Positions 28,419-38,806 are shown, numbered from the stretch's first letter. The stretch: DNA of 64,000 nucleotides from Phytopythium helicoides (GCA_024867545.1 JANFNE010000071.1:1-64000), one strand, 5' to 3'. Notes: generated from the letters alone by a model not told the origin. Translations and numbers: made by a program.

Positions 28419-29009
28419 CTAAGCATGGCTGGTGGAGCTGCTGCGGCACCGCGTGTTCATCGCTGGCGACCCTGCAGAGGCAGCAGAGGTCCGTGCGCGC
28501 TTCTTTGGGGGCGTCGCAGGCTTCTCTTTGCCCTCGGCGTCCTCGGCGTCGGCTGCGTCGACGTCTTCCGCTTCGCCGTCTTCGTCGCTGGTCTCAATGT
28601 CCTCCTCCTCCGCTTGCTTTGCGCGGTCGTCCTCGTCCTCATCTTCGTCCTCGTTCTCTGCGTCATCAGCCATTCCTGCGTGCGTCATCAGCCATTCCTG
28701 CGTGCGTCAGGAGCAGCTGGGTATGACGCTCCATGGGCTCTTGACGACGCTTAATGGCACGGAGGCATGTGGCTACGTCGGCGAGGAGCCGGGGAATCGC
28801 CGCCTTGTGCCCCTCGGGATGATGAAGGAGGCTTGGGTCCCTCTCCGTGAACTCATAGTCGTCGCGGAAGGAGGGCTGCCATAACACCCCCTTCGCATGC
28901 TTCGCCATAAATGGCTCTTGAAGTTTTGCGTCTGCATCCTTTGGAAGCAGTGAGGGTACGCGCATACGACCCCGTCCGCCTTCACCGACTTGCCCGACTT
29001 GCCCACCAT
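28419..29009 (-). pseudogene. Unknown nuclear-type protein, C2H2-like finger plus acidic tail, frameshifted
   Basis: ATG at 29009 opens MVGKSGKSVKADGVVCAYPH with Cys-X4-Cys and His residues of a possible zinc finger. The frame shifts near 28930 to continue MAKHAKGVLWQPSFRDDYEF and a helical segment (ATCLRAIKRRQEPMERHTQL). A 22-bp tandem duplication (28662-28683 and 28684-28705) then throws it out of frame. Past it the sequence is a Glu/Asp run, KKRARTSAASAGSP and a stop. Removing one repeat unit restores the frame into the acidic tail. It lies in the same insertion as the MULE transposase at 29509-30310 and may be that element's second gene. No function recognised. Confidence 0.5.
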
Positions 29010-29508
29010 TGCGCTTTTGCGAGAACTAGGATTCTAAGGTATACATAGTATACGTGTTTATACCGGCATGTGCTCTCAAGTATACATTATACATTGTGTG
29101 TGAAACATATTATTCGGCAACATCGTATGATTTGTATCCAGACTATGTTTTGTTTACGTGATATGAATTGGTGTCATCATACGTTTGTCATATAAGATGT
29201 GAATTGTTATGCTCGCCTGGACTTGATGAAGGAGCGAAAATAGTTGATTCAGCGCTCTGTTCTTGAATCACACCACAGAATCTCTCGCTTTTCGTAGCTG
29301 CTTCTGGCGTCGACTGCAAGTTCGCTTGTTGTGACCTGATACACCGCATTAACTGCAGTGAACAGGTGAATCGTTGTTAAGGTATTTTGATCGACTTTGA
29401 ATCCGCACTTTCTTCGGCCTGCCACGTTTTTCACGATTTCAGGTGGTAGAGTTCCGTATCGATGTAGTAAATCGACATCCACGGGAATAGCTGCCGGCTT
29501 GAAAACAT

Positions 29509-30310
29509 TCACAAGGGATGAGATTTGTAGTAATGGATCACAAACTGAAGGGGACTCTCCTTGCGAAATAAGATTGCTGCACAACCTTGATAGCATGGAT
29601 ACTGTAACTCCTGCCAAAGGCGACAAGAGCAATGTCTTCGTTGAAGATCTACCACTACAATTGAGCGATCCGACTCTCGCATTACTTCGTAAGTTGTGTC
29701 GTCCACAGGACAAACTAATCTTCTCCGAGCTCCTTCTGTATATTTGGCTACACGAGCTATAACCCACTGAACGTAGTCGGATGCAATGCTGCCGTACTCT
29801 TGACGCTTATCAATAGCCCGTCGTTGATTCTTCCGGACAATAGAAGTAATACATTCTAGCCATGTCAGAGAGCGCTCGGGCAAAATCAATCCAACTGTTT
29901 GAGCTTTCAGCAATGTTCGAGGTCACTTGTCCAAACCGTGGACGAGGAAACACAGACGCCATCCAACACTCAGGCGCTATGTCTGCGAATGCGCACGAGT
30001 TACACATAGGATACATGTTAGACATTAGTGTCATGGTACGAATAGTTCCTATGATGTATTAAGTTGGCATTATACGTTTTGAATTGAAGATATGGTTAGT
30101 ACATACCGGTCAAATACTTTATTGCCGCTGGATTCTCGAGTTTGCATTCTTCTAGACAAGATTTCGCTACTGCTTTCTCGACCGTTCCAGCTAGTTTATG
30201 GATGCGACCACCAAGATCTATTTTGAATTGAGATTTCACATTCTTTTTGATATGATACGAGCAAAAGCTATCTGGAACCCCTGGTAGAATATCTGCCACT
30301 GATGCAGCTA
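29509..30310 (-). pseudogene. MULE transposase fragment, C-terminal part, with intron
   Basis: Minus-strand pieces in order: SFCSYHIKKNVKSQFK (the region after the second catalytic residue), a 58-nt intron at 30049-30106, then SVFPRPRFGQVTSNIAESSNSW. A shift near 29885 is followed by LPERSLTWLECITSIV and the SWIM finger (VVDLQRRHCSCRLWQ...PCYQGC). The expected CxH of SWIM reads CYQ, so a zinc ligand is lost. The DNA-binding domain and first catalytic Asp are missing: the gene is cut at 30318 by LTR piece C. Confidence 0.75.
30049..30106 (-). other. 58-nt spliceosomal intron in MULE transposase
   Basis: Donor GTATGT at 30106-30101, TACTAAC right after it, acceptor CATAG ending at 30049. Splicing joins KYLTG to TIRTMTLMSNMYP in frame and removes an in-frame stop. 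GTATGT donors and introns of this size are normal in oomycetes. Confidence 0.65.
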
Positions 30311-30318
30311 ATCCTTTC

Positions 30319-30595
30319 TATCTTTGCAGTTCTGGTGATAGAGGTTGATAGCGAACCCACGGGAAGCCAGCCATAGAGGCCAGCCCGTCTTTCTCGAGTG
30401 GTGTGGCACACACTAACTCTTTCCTGGTCCCCCAAAAGGGAACAGGGGTACCTCTCCAGGGGAGAGGTCTAAGGAGCTGTATTTTATCCTATAGAATGAC
30501 TTCGATACTGAGGCCAAGTATGCGCGCGTCTCAAGGACGCTGAGAAGCCTCTGCAGGAGTGAATGCTCGGGCTGATTCTGCAGCTCCTCATCACA
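30319..30595 (-). repeat. LTR fragment C, related to inner-element LTR
   Basis: Matches positions 4288-4568 of the inner LTR (TATCTTTGCAGTTCTGGTGA to the terminal TCATCACA) with substitutions and a 10-bp deletion. Together with A and B it outlines one LTR of about 980 bp, broken by two insertions. Confidence 0.85.
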
Positions 30596-31344
30596 AACTG
30601 ATGTCGAAGAGCCTCGACACGCGTTGCCGTCCATGTCGTTCGCGCGATCTCGCAATCTAGCGGAACGGGAGCCCTCTGGGCGGAACCATTCCTTGACGTG
30701 TTGGCGGGTCCTCGCCATTGGAACCTTGTGGGTGGGTACATGTCGGAGCAAGCAGCGCGACATGGAGCCCGCGATCGAGTCCCACCTCCCACCTGGTGGA
30801 GGCGAGGGCCGACCGGAGCATCGGCACGTACGTGCCCGCTGCGTTCCATATTCAGAACGCTGGACACTCCAGGGAGCGTCCTCGGAGGGAATCTGCCCTT
30901 GTCATCTTTCATGGTGCATACTTTACCTTTTGGGCGCCGTCGGGATTGACGACAGCTCCTCTTGGTCTTTCACTTGGAAATTATGAAAACTTACGGAATA
31001 CATCACACGCGCGGCACTCTGTGTGCCGGTTTTTTTTACAAACCTGACAACCAAAGAATCCCACCCCGCACAGCACTGTAATACAGATGAATGAGCATCA
31101 TCACCGCGTGCTCCCACGAGGCCACTCACCGCTGCTGTCGCTTGTGTTGGGCTGTGCAAGTTTGTCAATGGAGCCTGAAAAGAGCAGTCAGTCCGCGCCC
31201 TATGGTGTGGTGCTGACTCATGACCACTCACAGCCGCCGCGAGGCGAGCTGGAGGGTGGATAGTAGGCGGTGTGCGGCGACGAAGGGTGAACCCTCGAGC
31301 TCTCACCTGTTCCTGGTGCCTCTCCTGTGAAAGAGAAGACTCCT
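30596..31344. other. No supported gene
   Basis: Sequence between two LTR remnants. A minus-strand reading at about 30912-30610 (MERSGHVRADAPVGPRL onward) could be the extreme 3' interior of the element that owned LTR C, but nothing in it is recognisable. Confidence 0.4.
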
Positions 31345-31725
31345 TTCATCGCCTGGCAATAACAGAGCGTTGTGATCCCCGTATAGCCGTTCAAGAGATC
31401 GGGAGTCCTAAACGAGCGCGTGTAGAGCTCGAGCGGTTGGTGCAGGCGCGGTTCTTCGCGTACCTGCTGAACAACAAGTAACATAAGTACACAAACAAGG
31501 CTTCTCTAGCTGGTTTCAGCTAGGGAGCCCTCAGGCGGATGAATACACTCTCCGTGAGGGTTTACCGCTTTCACTAGCGCAGTTCATCCTACGGTGGCTC
31601 TATTGACTTCTTTTGGGGGCTCTCTTGGCCTCTTCTTCTTCTTACAATTGGAAAAGACTAAGCCACCTGACGTGTCGCAACACACTAAGGCGAACGTCCA
31701 GCAGGGCCGAGAGTATGGAATCAAA
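31345..31725 (-). repeat. Diverged LTR fragment D, distant relative of inner LTR
   Basis: Aligns in patches with 3743-4087 of the inner LTR: GAGCGTTGTGATCCCCG, CTAAACGAGCGCG, CTGAACAACAAG, ACATAAGTACACA, CTAGGGAGCCC and GACGTGTCGC. Much more diverged than A-C, so from a sister LTR family or an old copy. Confidence 0.6.
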
Positions 31726-32018
31726 ATGCACGGATGCCTATTTCTGGTACCGAATACGACCCGAAAATCCTCGAAATCCCGAAATAACTTGACCGAAAAA
31801 ATATGCCGAATCTTCGTGATGTAGATAAAAAAAGGTGGTTGAGCACTTGAAGTTTGTATGGAACGTACAGTGCAACGCATCTGGCATCTGATAATGGCTA
31901 CACTAGTCAGTAAAGATACACGATCTTTCAAATGTCGATTGATACGGTATCCCGAAATGCTATATGAAGCATCTGCAAAAGTTAAGGTCTACATCCGTAG
32001 CTCACAACACAATTCACC

Positions 32019-33027
32019 ATGGAGTTCCGGGGCAAGCATTTTCACCTAGAGAAAGACACAAAAGATAAGGGCACGAAGTACTACGTGTGCAAGCCCAGAG
32101 ACTCGACCGGATGCAAAGCCCGTCTCATTGTCAAGAAACCTGTCGAAACTGATGAAAAAAATAACGATGGAAGTAGCAGGCTCCCGCCCATCACCTTACG
32201 CAAGATGCACACGTGCATCGAGCCACTCACAGCACGTCTACATGATGTAGCTGACCACATGAAAATACTCATCAGGGAGAAGGCCACGTCGAACCTTGCG
32301 CTCCCAGGATCATCGGTATATTCGTGGGCCAAGAAGGAGATAGTGCATGGACACGGAGCAACCAGCGGACTAGGCTTGCTCCCGAGGAATGAGGGTGTTT
32401 CTCTAGTATACCGGACACGTTACGGAATCACAGGTGGAGACGTGTTCCGGGCACTCGAAGCAGCACCCTACATGAGCGTGAATGATGAGCGCCCTTTTCT
32501 GCAGTTTAATGTCGCCTATAGACGCTCCACCGGCTGATGGGATTTGCGCATCCTACCTACTGTTCCTACTCTACTACCTACAAGTTCAACTTTTCATTGA
32601 TGGAACATTTTCTATTACGCCAAGCCCATTCTCTCAGGTGGTAGTGGTTATGGTGTTTGACAGTGGACGCAAGTGCTTTGTACCGGTTTTATACATCCTG
32701 GCTGACGCCAAGACTGAGTGGACCTACTGGCACATCCTCCACTGGGTAAAGGTTATGACAGGCCTCCAAGTGGCGCCATCAACTGTATGCTGCGACATTG
32801 AACTCGCCCTAATGAAAAATGTAAAGGATCAGTTTCCAGAGGCTCAGCGCGTGGGGTGTCTTTTTCACTGGAAACAAGCGATACACAAGAAAATGGTGAC
32901 GCTGCAGATCCCCGAGGATCAAATCACAGCTCTAATTAAGCCGGGAGCAGTGTATTTGCTCACTGTTCTCCCAGCTACAAAGATTGAACAAGGGATTACA
33001 CATGTACAAAGTTTGGTGGAGATTTGA
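32019..33027 (+). pseudogene. MULE transposase fragment (N-terminal finger and first half of DDE core)
   Basis: ATG at 32019 starts MEFRGKHFHLEKDTKDKGTK with a FLYWCH-like Cys/His arrangement (YYVCKPRDSTGCKARLIV, later KMHTC). After about 32530 the frame shifts into the MULE core: LFIDGTFSITPSPFSQVV with the first catalytic Asp, VPVLYILADAKTEWTYWHIL, CDIELALMKNVKDQFPEAQ with the second, and GCLFHWKQAIHKKM. The shift may be a small intron (GT at 32509 to AG near 32582), but no splice that I tried restored the frame. It stops at 33027, before the C-terminal half, close to the end of the oppositely oriented MULE at 33089. Confidence 0.7.
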
Positions 33028-33088
33028 TGTGGTGAAAGACAAAGTGGGAGTCGTTTTGGTCGTACTTTCGTGCAACATGGCTGTCCCA

Positions 33089-34143
33089 CTACGAGCTGTG
33101 CATGTGGAATGTGAGCCATATGCTCCAGGCTAACTGCGATATCTTATCGAAGACAAACAAGAATAGCATTTGTCTGGAAAGAGTTGTCGTACTTTGGTTG
33201 TCCAGGTGCCGGTGAATCAACAGGTACTTGACCAAGAACCCGGCGCATACGGGCAACGACATTTTTTTCATGTGCCAGTGGTAGACAATTGCAGGTATCC
33301 CCGCGAACACTCGATCAATGGCATTCATGCATGGAATTTCTCGGTCTGTATCGATAACTCCAGGTGGGTTAATGTCCCTATCTATCATAAAAATCCGAAG
33401 CATGTTCAAAGCCCACACATAGTCTTTTCTTTTTCACCTCGTAACCAGCATTGTCTGCATCAAAAGGTTTTTGCAGATAGTTTGGCAAACAAGGCTTCAG
33501 AAACAGTTTGGGTCGACATATCCCGGCGTCGCGCAGACTGTCTAGCATTTGCAACGTCTTTTGCCGTCACCAAAGAGTCGGGGTTATCATGAAGAATGGT
33601 TGCTTGGACTGTCAAATTAGGAACACCTGCTGCTACTTGACAGTCGATATTGTTCTGAATTGTTGCCGGAGCTGATGTCCCCTCCTCTTGGGTAGCCCGT
33701 TGTCGATGAACCAAATGAACACGAAGGTCTTGTGTTGAAGGATGGTTGTGCACCGCGCTGTTGTTGTTAACGTGAATGATCTTCCATTGGCCACGCGGAT
33801 CTGTCTTGGAGATAGCCCGAACCACGATTTTCATCGGACACCCCATACGTTTGGACCCACGCATAGGTCTCACCCGTTCGTTGGCAGAGAGGTGCTGAGT
33901 ATTCTTTGGCTTCCCAGCACGATCACACTCAAATCCGCGCTTACACACTGGCCCTTGCTTGGGTTCTGTAGTGAAGGCACGGCACTTGGAAAGATTGAAT
34001 CCGTGGTCTTTGTTCCATGCATGTAGTGCAGCGACCCCTTCGTCTTCGGAGCTGTAGGTTTTCTCTGGTGGCAGAGGAATCACAAAGCCTCCATGTGAGG
34101 TAGTAATATCACTAGGGATCACGGTGGATGCAGAATAAGCCAT
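33089..34143 (-). pseudogene. MULE transposase fragment with FAR1-type DNA-binding domain
   Basis: Probable ATG at 34143 (MAYSASTVIPSDIT). A FAR1/WRKY-GCM1-like zinc domain follows: ALHAWNKDHGFNLSKCRAF, CKRGFECDRAG, MGCPMKIVVRAI, then HVNNNSAVHNHPS with the terminal His pair. The ORF stops at 33460. A degraded MULE core is seen further on in another frame (GVIDTDREIPCMNAIDRVFA, GIPAIVYHWHMKK), with part of the catalytic core missing between. Truncated at about 33089. It lies just downstream of the Fanzor genes, on the same strand. Confidence 0.7.
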
Positions 34144-34511
34144 GGCTTGCAGGTCGTAGTTGGTAGGGGATTGGTTCTTTAAGAAGAGACGACAATGCGT
34201 TGTGGTAAGACTGAAAAATAGACTTGGAACTTCAGCCGTCGACATTCCATTGACAATCAACGTTTGGACTTGATTTATTGACAAACTTTACTACTCAACC
34301 GGCTCGTACTGCTAATCTCTCCAGCTGGACGTTTCTTCATTGAACCCTCAACATTCGCATTGTAATCAGATTTTCGGCTACAGAATTTTTGCAGCGGGAA
34401 CGGTGTATTGCATCGGAAACGGCGAGTAAACTTGTAGTATAGCCGTAGTATAGTTGTGTGCATTGATCCTGCGATTCCGCTCCACACGGTTGATCTAATG
34501 CTTCGCGACGA

Positions 34512-35012
34512 TTACTTGCATTGTCTGCGAATACTTGGCCAGGTACGCGTCCCACCCCTGCCAGCTCGAGTGCCATGTTTTAGGCGGATTGACGCGCACC
34601 TGAATGTCATTGTCTGCTGCGCCCTCTGTGCATTGCGCGCTCGACTTCTCCACCACCAATCCATCCGATTTGCCACCCGGCGCACCACCCGCTCATCCAT
34701 CTTCATGTGCATAACTGGCTCTGGGCCTGGCGCCTCCCTTAGTGACATTATCGCTTTTTCCTCCCATGGCCTCGCCGCGTTTGCCCCCACTAGCATACCC
34801 CCCCCTGCGTTGTCCTCGCTACTATCGTCTTCACTGTCTTCGGATCCGCTGGCATCCTCCTCGATTGGGTCGTCCCTACGAGCATCTTCTTCGCTAGCAT
34901 CATCCATGGCTTCGTTGTCTTCGCCCCCGCTGGCATTGTCCCCGCCAATTTTGTCGTGCGGTATGTAACTCGACGAAGGCAACGTCAAGGCAACATCGGA
35001 GTTCTGGCGCAA
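34512..35012 (-). CDS. Unrecognised acidic ORF
   Basis: 166 codons; a long Asp/Glu/Ser-rich segment (about residues 15-75) is followed by KMDERVVRRVANRMDWWW and a basic tail. No domain recognised. It lies between the FAR1-MULE and the Fanzor genes on the same strand, so it could be part of one of those elements. The simple composition makes it a weak gene call. Confidence 0.3.
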   Translation of the reverse strand: MRQNSDVALTLPSSSYIPHDKIGGDNASGGEDNEAMDDASEEDARRDDPIEEDASGSEDSEDDSSEDNAGGGMLVGANAARPWEEKAIMSLREAPGPEPVMHMKMDERVVRRVANRMDWWWRSRARNAQRAQQTMTFRCASIRLKHGTRAGRGGTRTWPSIRRQCK

Positions 35013-35404
35013 CTGGCGCAGCTGGAGACTCGATCACGCTAGGCTCCCTTGCATACCTTGCTGTTCGGGGTCTTCCGCGGGTTGTGCTGCGATGCGTGGG
35101 CTTCTGTGAAGCGGTTTCATGCTGTGGGGAGCGGGGAGTGTCAGTTGCTGGGTGTCAGTTATTGGCACTAGAGCACGTTGAGCAAATATCCACTTACGCT
35201 GCGTAGTTGACGCGGCTCCGACGCAGTGTAGAGCGTGCTAGGAGGTTGAACGTCGCCGTGTTGCACGCGCAGCTCGTCGCAGTCGTCGGAACCCGGTAGC
35301 TGACGACGTTCTCGATTAGTTCGCTCGTATTTTTCAACATGTGGCCGTATGCTAGGTGTCAGGTTGTACTTGTAAGATTTTTTTTATATTATGGATCAAG
35401 TTCA

Positions 35405-35480
35405 TCCAGATTTGAATCCAGCTAAAATCCAGTTTTGTTTGTCGGTTTTGAATCCAGGTGTGTAGTGGTGTTTGAATCCC
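35405..35480. repeat. Cluster of AATCCAG-type short repeats downstream of Fanzor
   Basis: Within about 75 bp the plus strand has CATCCAG, TTTGAATCCAG, AAATCCAG, TTTTGAATCCAG and TTTGAATCCC; on the minus strand these are CTGGATTCAAA-like units. They start about 100 bp beyond the Fanzor stop codon. Confidence 0.5.
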
Positions 35481-35576
35481 TGCATGTTTAACCTTTCGGC
35501 TATAAGGGAATGAGTACCTACTTGTCCGTGTGTTTGCCTTTCTCGACACCACTAATACAGATGGCGCTGTGCGCTC

Positions 35577-37470
35577 CTAGAGCCGATTACCGGAATGCTG
35601 GTCGTGTTTACGTCGTCGAAATGCTGGAATGCGCCCGTGACCTCGCATCTTGCTCTTGAACAGCTCGAGAATGTTGTTGGCCGCGTTGGCGTCGCGGTTC
35701 CAATACTGGGCTGTGCACTCGGCATTCTCGCAGCGAAGAACAGCGTGGCAAACCTCCACACGGAGGGCGCCACGAGACGTGTCACGTGGAACTGCTTTGT
35801 CATTGATTCACCGTCGCTTGGGTCGTTCGACTCCTCTTGGGTATACTAGTTTCGGGTAGCGAAATTGAGCGAGACGTTGGTGACACCGCGAGCAGAGCTT
35901 ACTCGTCATGAATTCGTTCATGCTGATTACCAGGGCCTGCTTCTTCAAACCGCCTTCAGTTTTTTTGACGGGGGATGCTGGATGGCCGCGGATGCCACTC
36001 CCTCCACTCCAGTCACCGTATGCTTCGCAGCTGCGTACACTCACAGCCAGTACAGCACGTTCAGCAATAGCATCGATCGCAACGCGCGCCGTTCTTTGCC
36101 GGTAAAAGCGCCACTTCTTATACTTTTGTTCCTCGCTGAATCGTAAAAGGAATGGCAAGTGTTCCCAAAAGTAGGCAAGCCGCTTCAGGTATGAAGTGTA
36201 GCTTGACGTCTTGAAAGATGGTATCTCCTGATAACCAGCGCATACTCCGCGTGTTGCTGCTCCTGAGATGTGTGGGAGGCGTTGAAGCGATTGAACCCTG
36301 CCAAATGGTGATACTCGCGCGAGGTTACACTGATCACTTCAACCGGCTTCTCAGCATTTCGAGAGGTAATCTTTGGCCGACGTATCCAGCGCGGGAACCC
36401 ACCAGTCCTGCTAGCTCGTCCGCGCCGTCGACGACGCCGGGTAGACCGTCGACGAGTACGAGGGATATTAGCACCCTTGAGCAGAACTTCTCGAGTGGCA
36501 GTACACACGTCCCGCATCCCAGGGTCGATACCCACGAGCATCTGTGGGTTGTAATTCGGAGGAATCTGCTCAGAATCATCTCCAGAAGCACTGGCTCGAG
36601 TATAGTAGCAAACTGAAGCGCTGTATCCGTCGGTGGAGATGCTATCAGAAAAGAGATGACTGGCATAAGCGTACTTTTTTCCACCAAGAGGGAACGGAAC
36701 TCTGCAGTTGATCGTAACGGCGAGTCTGCGCGCGTAGTCTCCAAATGCTCAATTGAAAAAAGCTGTCCGCATCACGGTCCACTTGTTCTTCGAGAATGAC
36801 TGATAAGAGAGCTCAAGGCCGGGGATGCGCCACTCATCGAGGACATTGTGTCCATCTCCGATGCGAATGCGCTGGTATAATCCGGCTAGGGTCGAGCCGT
36901 TGATTTGAATATGAGCGCCGATATAGGATCGCGAGACTGGGAAAATTGAGAAAGCTTTCACTCTCTTTTCGCATTCCAGCGTCATCCGAGCTTCTACAGC
37001 GACTTGAAATTCCCACGTCAGCAGCAAGTAGAGATTCAGGTTGTTTTTAATGTTGACTGGCCACGGTATCGTCTGCTCCCTCCACGGCTGCTCTCCTTCT
37101 GAAAGAATGTCACGCATCTGTAGAGACTCCACGAGCGACCTCTCCCGGATGTTGAAACAGGACGCAACGACTTCCTTGACCAACCGCTTTTTCGCCTTCT
37201 TCTCACTAATTGGTGCGTCATCGTCCGAGGTGCCGAAACGGACGAACACGTACTCTCTTACTCGATGCTTAAAATTGTCCTGAATCATAAGTGTAGCTTT
37301 TACCTCCATTTGCTGTCGCATCGCACTTTTCAGGAACGTGTATCCGATATGATTGGAGACTTCTTCGAGACCGGCACGGCGCCTTTCATCTCGATACGTC
37401 TCGATGCTCTCCCACAAAAGTCTGTCCTTGGCAGCAATGCTGTGAGTATGTGCAGTCGATGCGACACCGG
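35577..37470 (-). pseudogene. Fanzor (eukaryotic TnpB-like RNA-guided nuclease), broken copy 2
   Basis: Minus strand. An N-terminal helical part (LLWESIETYRDERRRAGLEEV) and a wedge-like segment (VKAFSIFPVSRSYIGAHI) lead to the RuvC-like nuclease: LVGIDPGMRDVCTA holds the first catalytic Asp, ALVISMNEFMTSKLCSRC the Glu and first zinc pair, and LRCENAECTAQYWNRDANAA the second Cys pair and last Asp. So the Asp-Glu-Asp triad and CxxC/Cx4C ligands are all present. The ORF is broken by TGA at 36749-36751 and 35808-35810 and a frameshift near 36200-36230. Each stop is one base from a sense codon (TGG, CGA). The N-terminus is missing where copy 1 abuts. Family: Fanzor/TnpB programmable nucleases associated with eukaryotic transposons. 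Confidence 0.85.
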
Positions 37471-38372
37471 AAGAGTGAGAATGCTTTCACACCTTTCAAG
37501 CTTGTACCAGGATTCCGATCAATATGATCTTCTACCACACGCTGAAATTTTCACAGTAGTCAAATGTAAAAGTGTATCTTGGTCTGATCAGTGATCTTGT
37601 TGCTCCATGGAATCCAATTCGCGTTCCAATCCACATCATGTGGAGTAAGCAGCCCACGTAACTCTCGAACTTTGTTGAGAATAGTTGGTCACGTGTCGTA
37701 GCATCCATTTACGATGTCGTTTGTGTTGGAATCGGGATACACCACCATAACGTACGCGCGCAGACGAGCCCGAAAGTTTTCTCGTAGCATCACCATAGCG
37801 TTTGGCATCATCTGCCTTCGAAGCTCGCTCTTCATATGTGCGAGTCCGGTTCGATCCTCAACCTCTTGGAGTCCAGCAGCTTCTCGACGAATACGGTAGT
37901 CTCTGATAGTATGCCACAGATGGGGATCAACCCGAATCACAATGCTGTCGGAGCGCTCCGTGGGTGCTACACCAGCACAGCAGCGGTCGAAGAATGAGGC
38001 GTCATACGTAGGGAGAGGGCTGGTACCATTAGACTCCAAACAACGAAGCGTGTGCAAATTGACCAAGTGCCACGCCTCTAGTTGGACTTGCTTCATCCAT
38101 CGAACGCAGCTGTTGATTTACTCTCGTAGATCGGGATCTGGGCATACGGTCTTCAGTCGGCATGTGACCGTGCAGTACCGCTTGCCCTTCTTGAATGCTT
38201 CCTCCATCACCGTACCAGAAGATTTCTTGGGAGTGGCTCTGTCCTTCCCTTTGCGGACATGTGTAGACGCGGATGTGGAAGTCACCTTCTTCGCACTACT
38301 AGTTACAGCGTGTTTTCTTGGCGTCTTCGATCGACTCGAACAAGTCGCTGTAACAACCTGAGCTGCATTCAT
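37440..38372 (-). pseudogene. Fanzor N-terminal half, broken copy 1
   Basis: Probable ATG at 38372 (MNAAQVVTATCSSRSKTPRK), followed by a Lys/Arg/Ser-rich region that would serve as a nuclear localisation signal. Then MKQVQLEAWHLVNLHTLRCL, typical of Fanzor N-termini, and LWHTIRDYRIRREAAGLQEV, which is paralogous to LLWESIETYRDERRRAGLEEV of copy 2. In-frame stops are at 38118-38120 (TAA, one base from a Lys codon) and 37689, with frame changes after. VKAFSLF...PVSHRLHI near 37450 matches the VKAFSIFPVSRSYI segment of copy 2, so copy 1 ends there, with no RuvC domain. Confidence 0.75.
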
Positions 38373-38711
38373 TGCAATACGAGTGCGAAAGATCCACATC
38401 CTGTTTCCATGGAGAACCATCCCATATAGATTACAATAGTCGATCAGACTGCGATACACGGACCTTCGTGTTTGGATGAGGCTGGCCGCCGATCAACTGC
38501 GCTGCCCGACGAAAGCCAGGCTGCGCAGCGCTGTATGGTTGGGAAGCTTGTTTGAGCGAGCGAAAAGTCGAGAATGAGTGAGGCCTCCTTGGGCAGCGCT
38601 GAGCGAGTGGACAGCAGAGCGACAATGCAGCAATAGTAGCGGCGTGATGTCGAGGTGTCACGACTCCAAATTCAATGGATCTGGGCGTTGGAATCCACGA
38701 TGCTACCAATG

Positions 38712-38806
38712 AGCTCTCAGCAAGCCTTCTACACGACCAAGAAAATCCAGTCGAGTAGTGTAGTGTCCGTTGAGTCGCCTAGGCAGTCTTCATGACGCTC
38801 GGCTCC
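38712..38806. repeat. Dispersed repeat, copy 1
   Basis: About 95 bp matching 55421-55518 in the same orientation; the core is TGTAGTGTCCGTTGAGTCGC followed by CTAGGCA and TTCATGACGCTCGGCTCC. Similarity stops sharply after GGCTCC in both. Confidence 0.75.

Noticed and set aside
23361..30595. Simple solo LTR with target duplication
   Set aside because: The flanking bases (CCTT and AACT) do not match, and part of the LTR between pieces A and B is missing.
30413..30912. Minus-strand ORFs across LTR piece C
   Set aside because: Run through LTR sequence; no recognisable protein and no start context.
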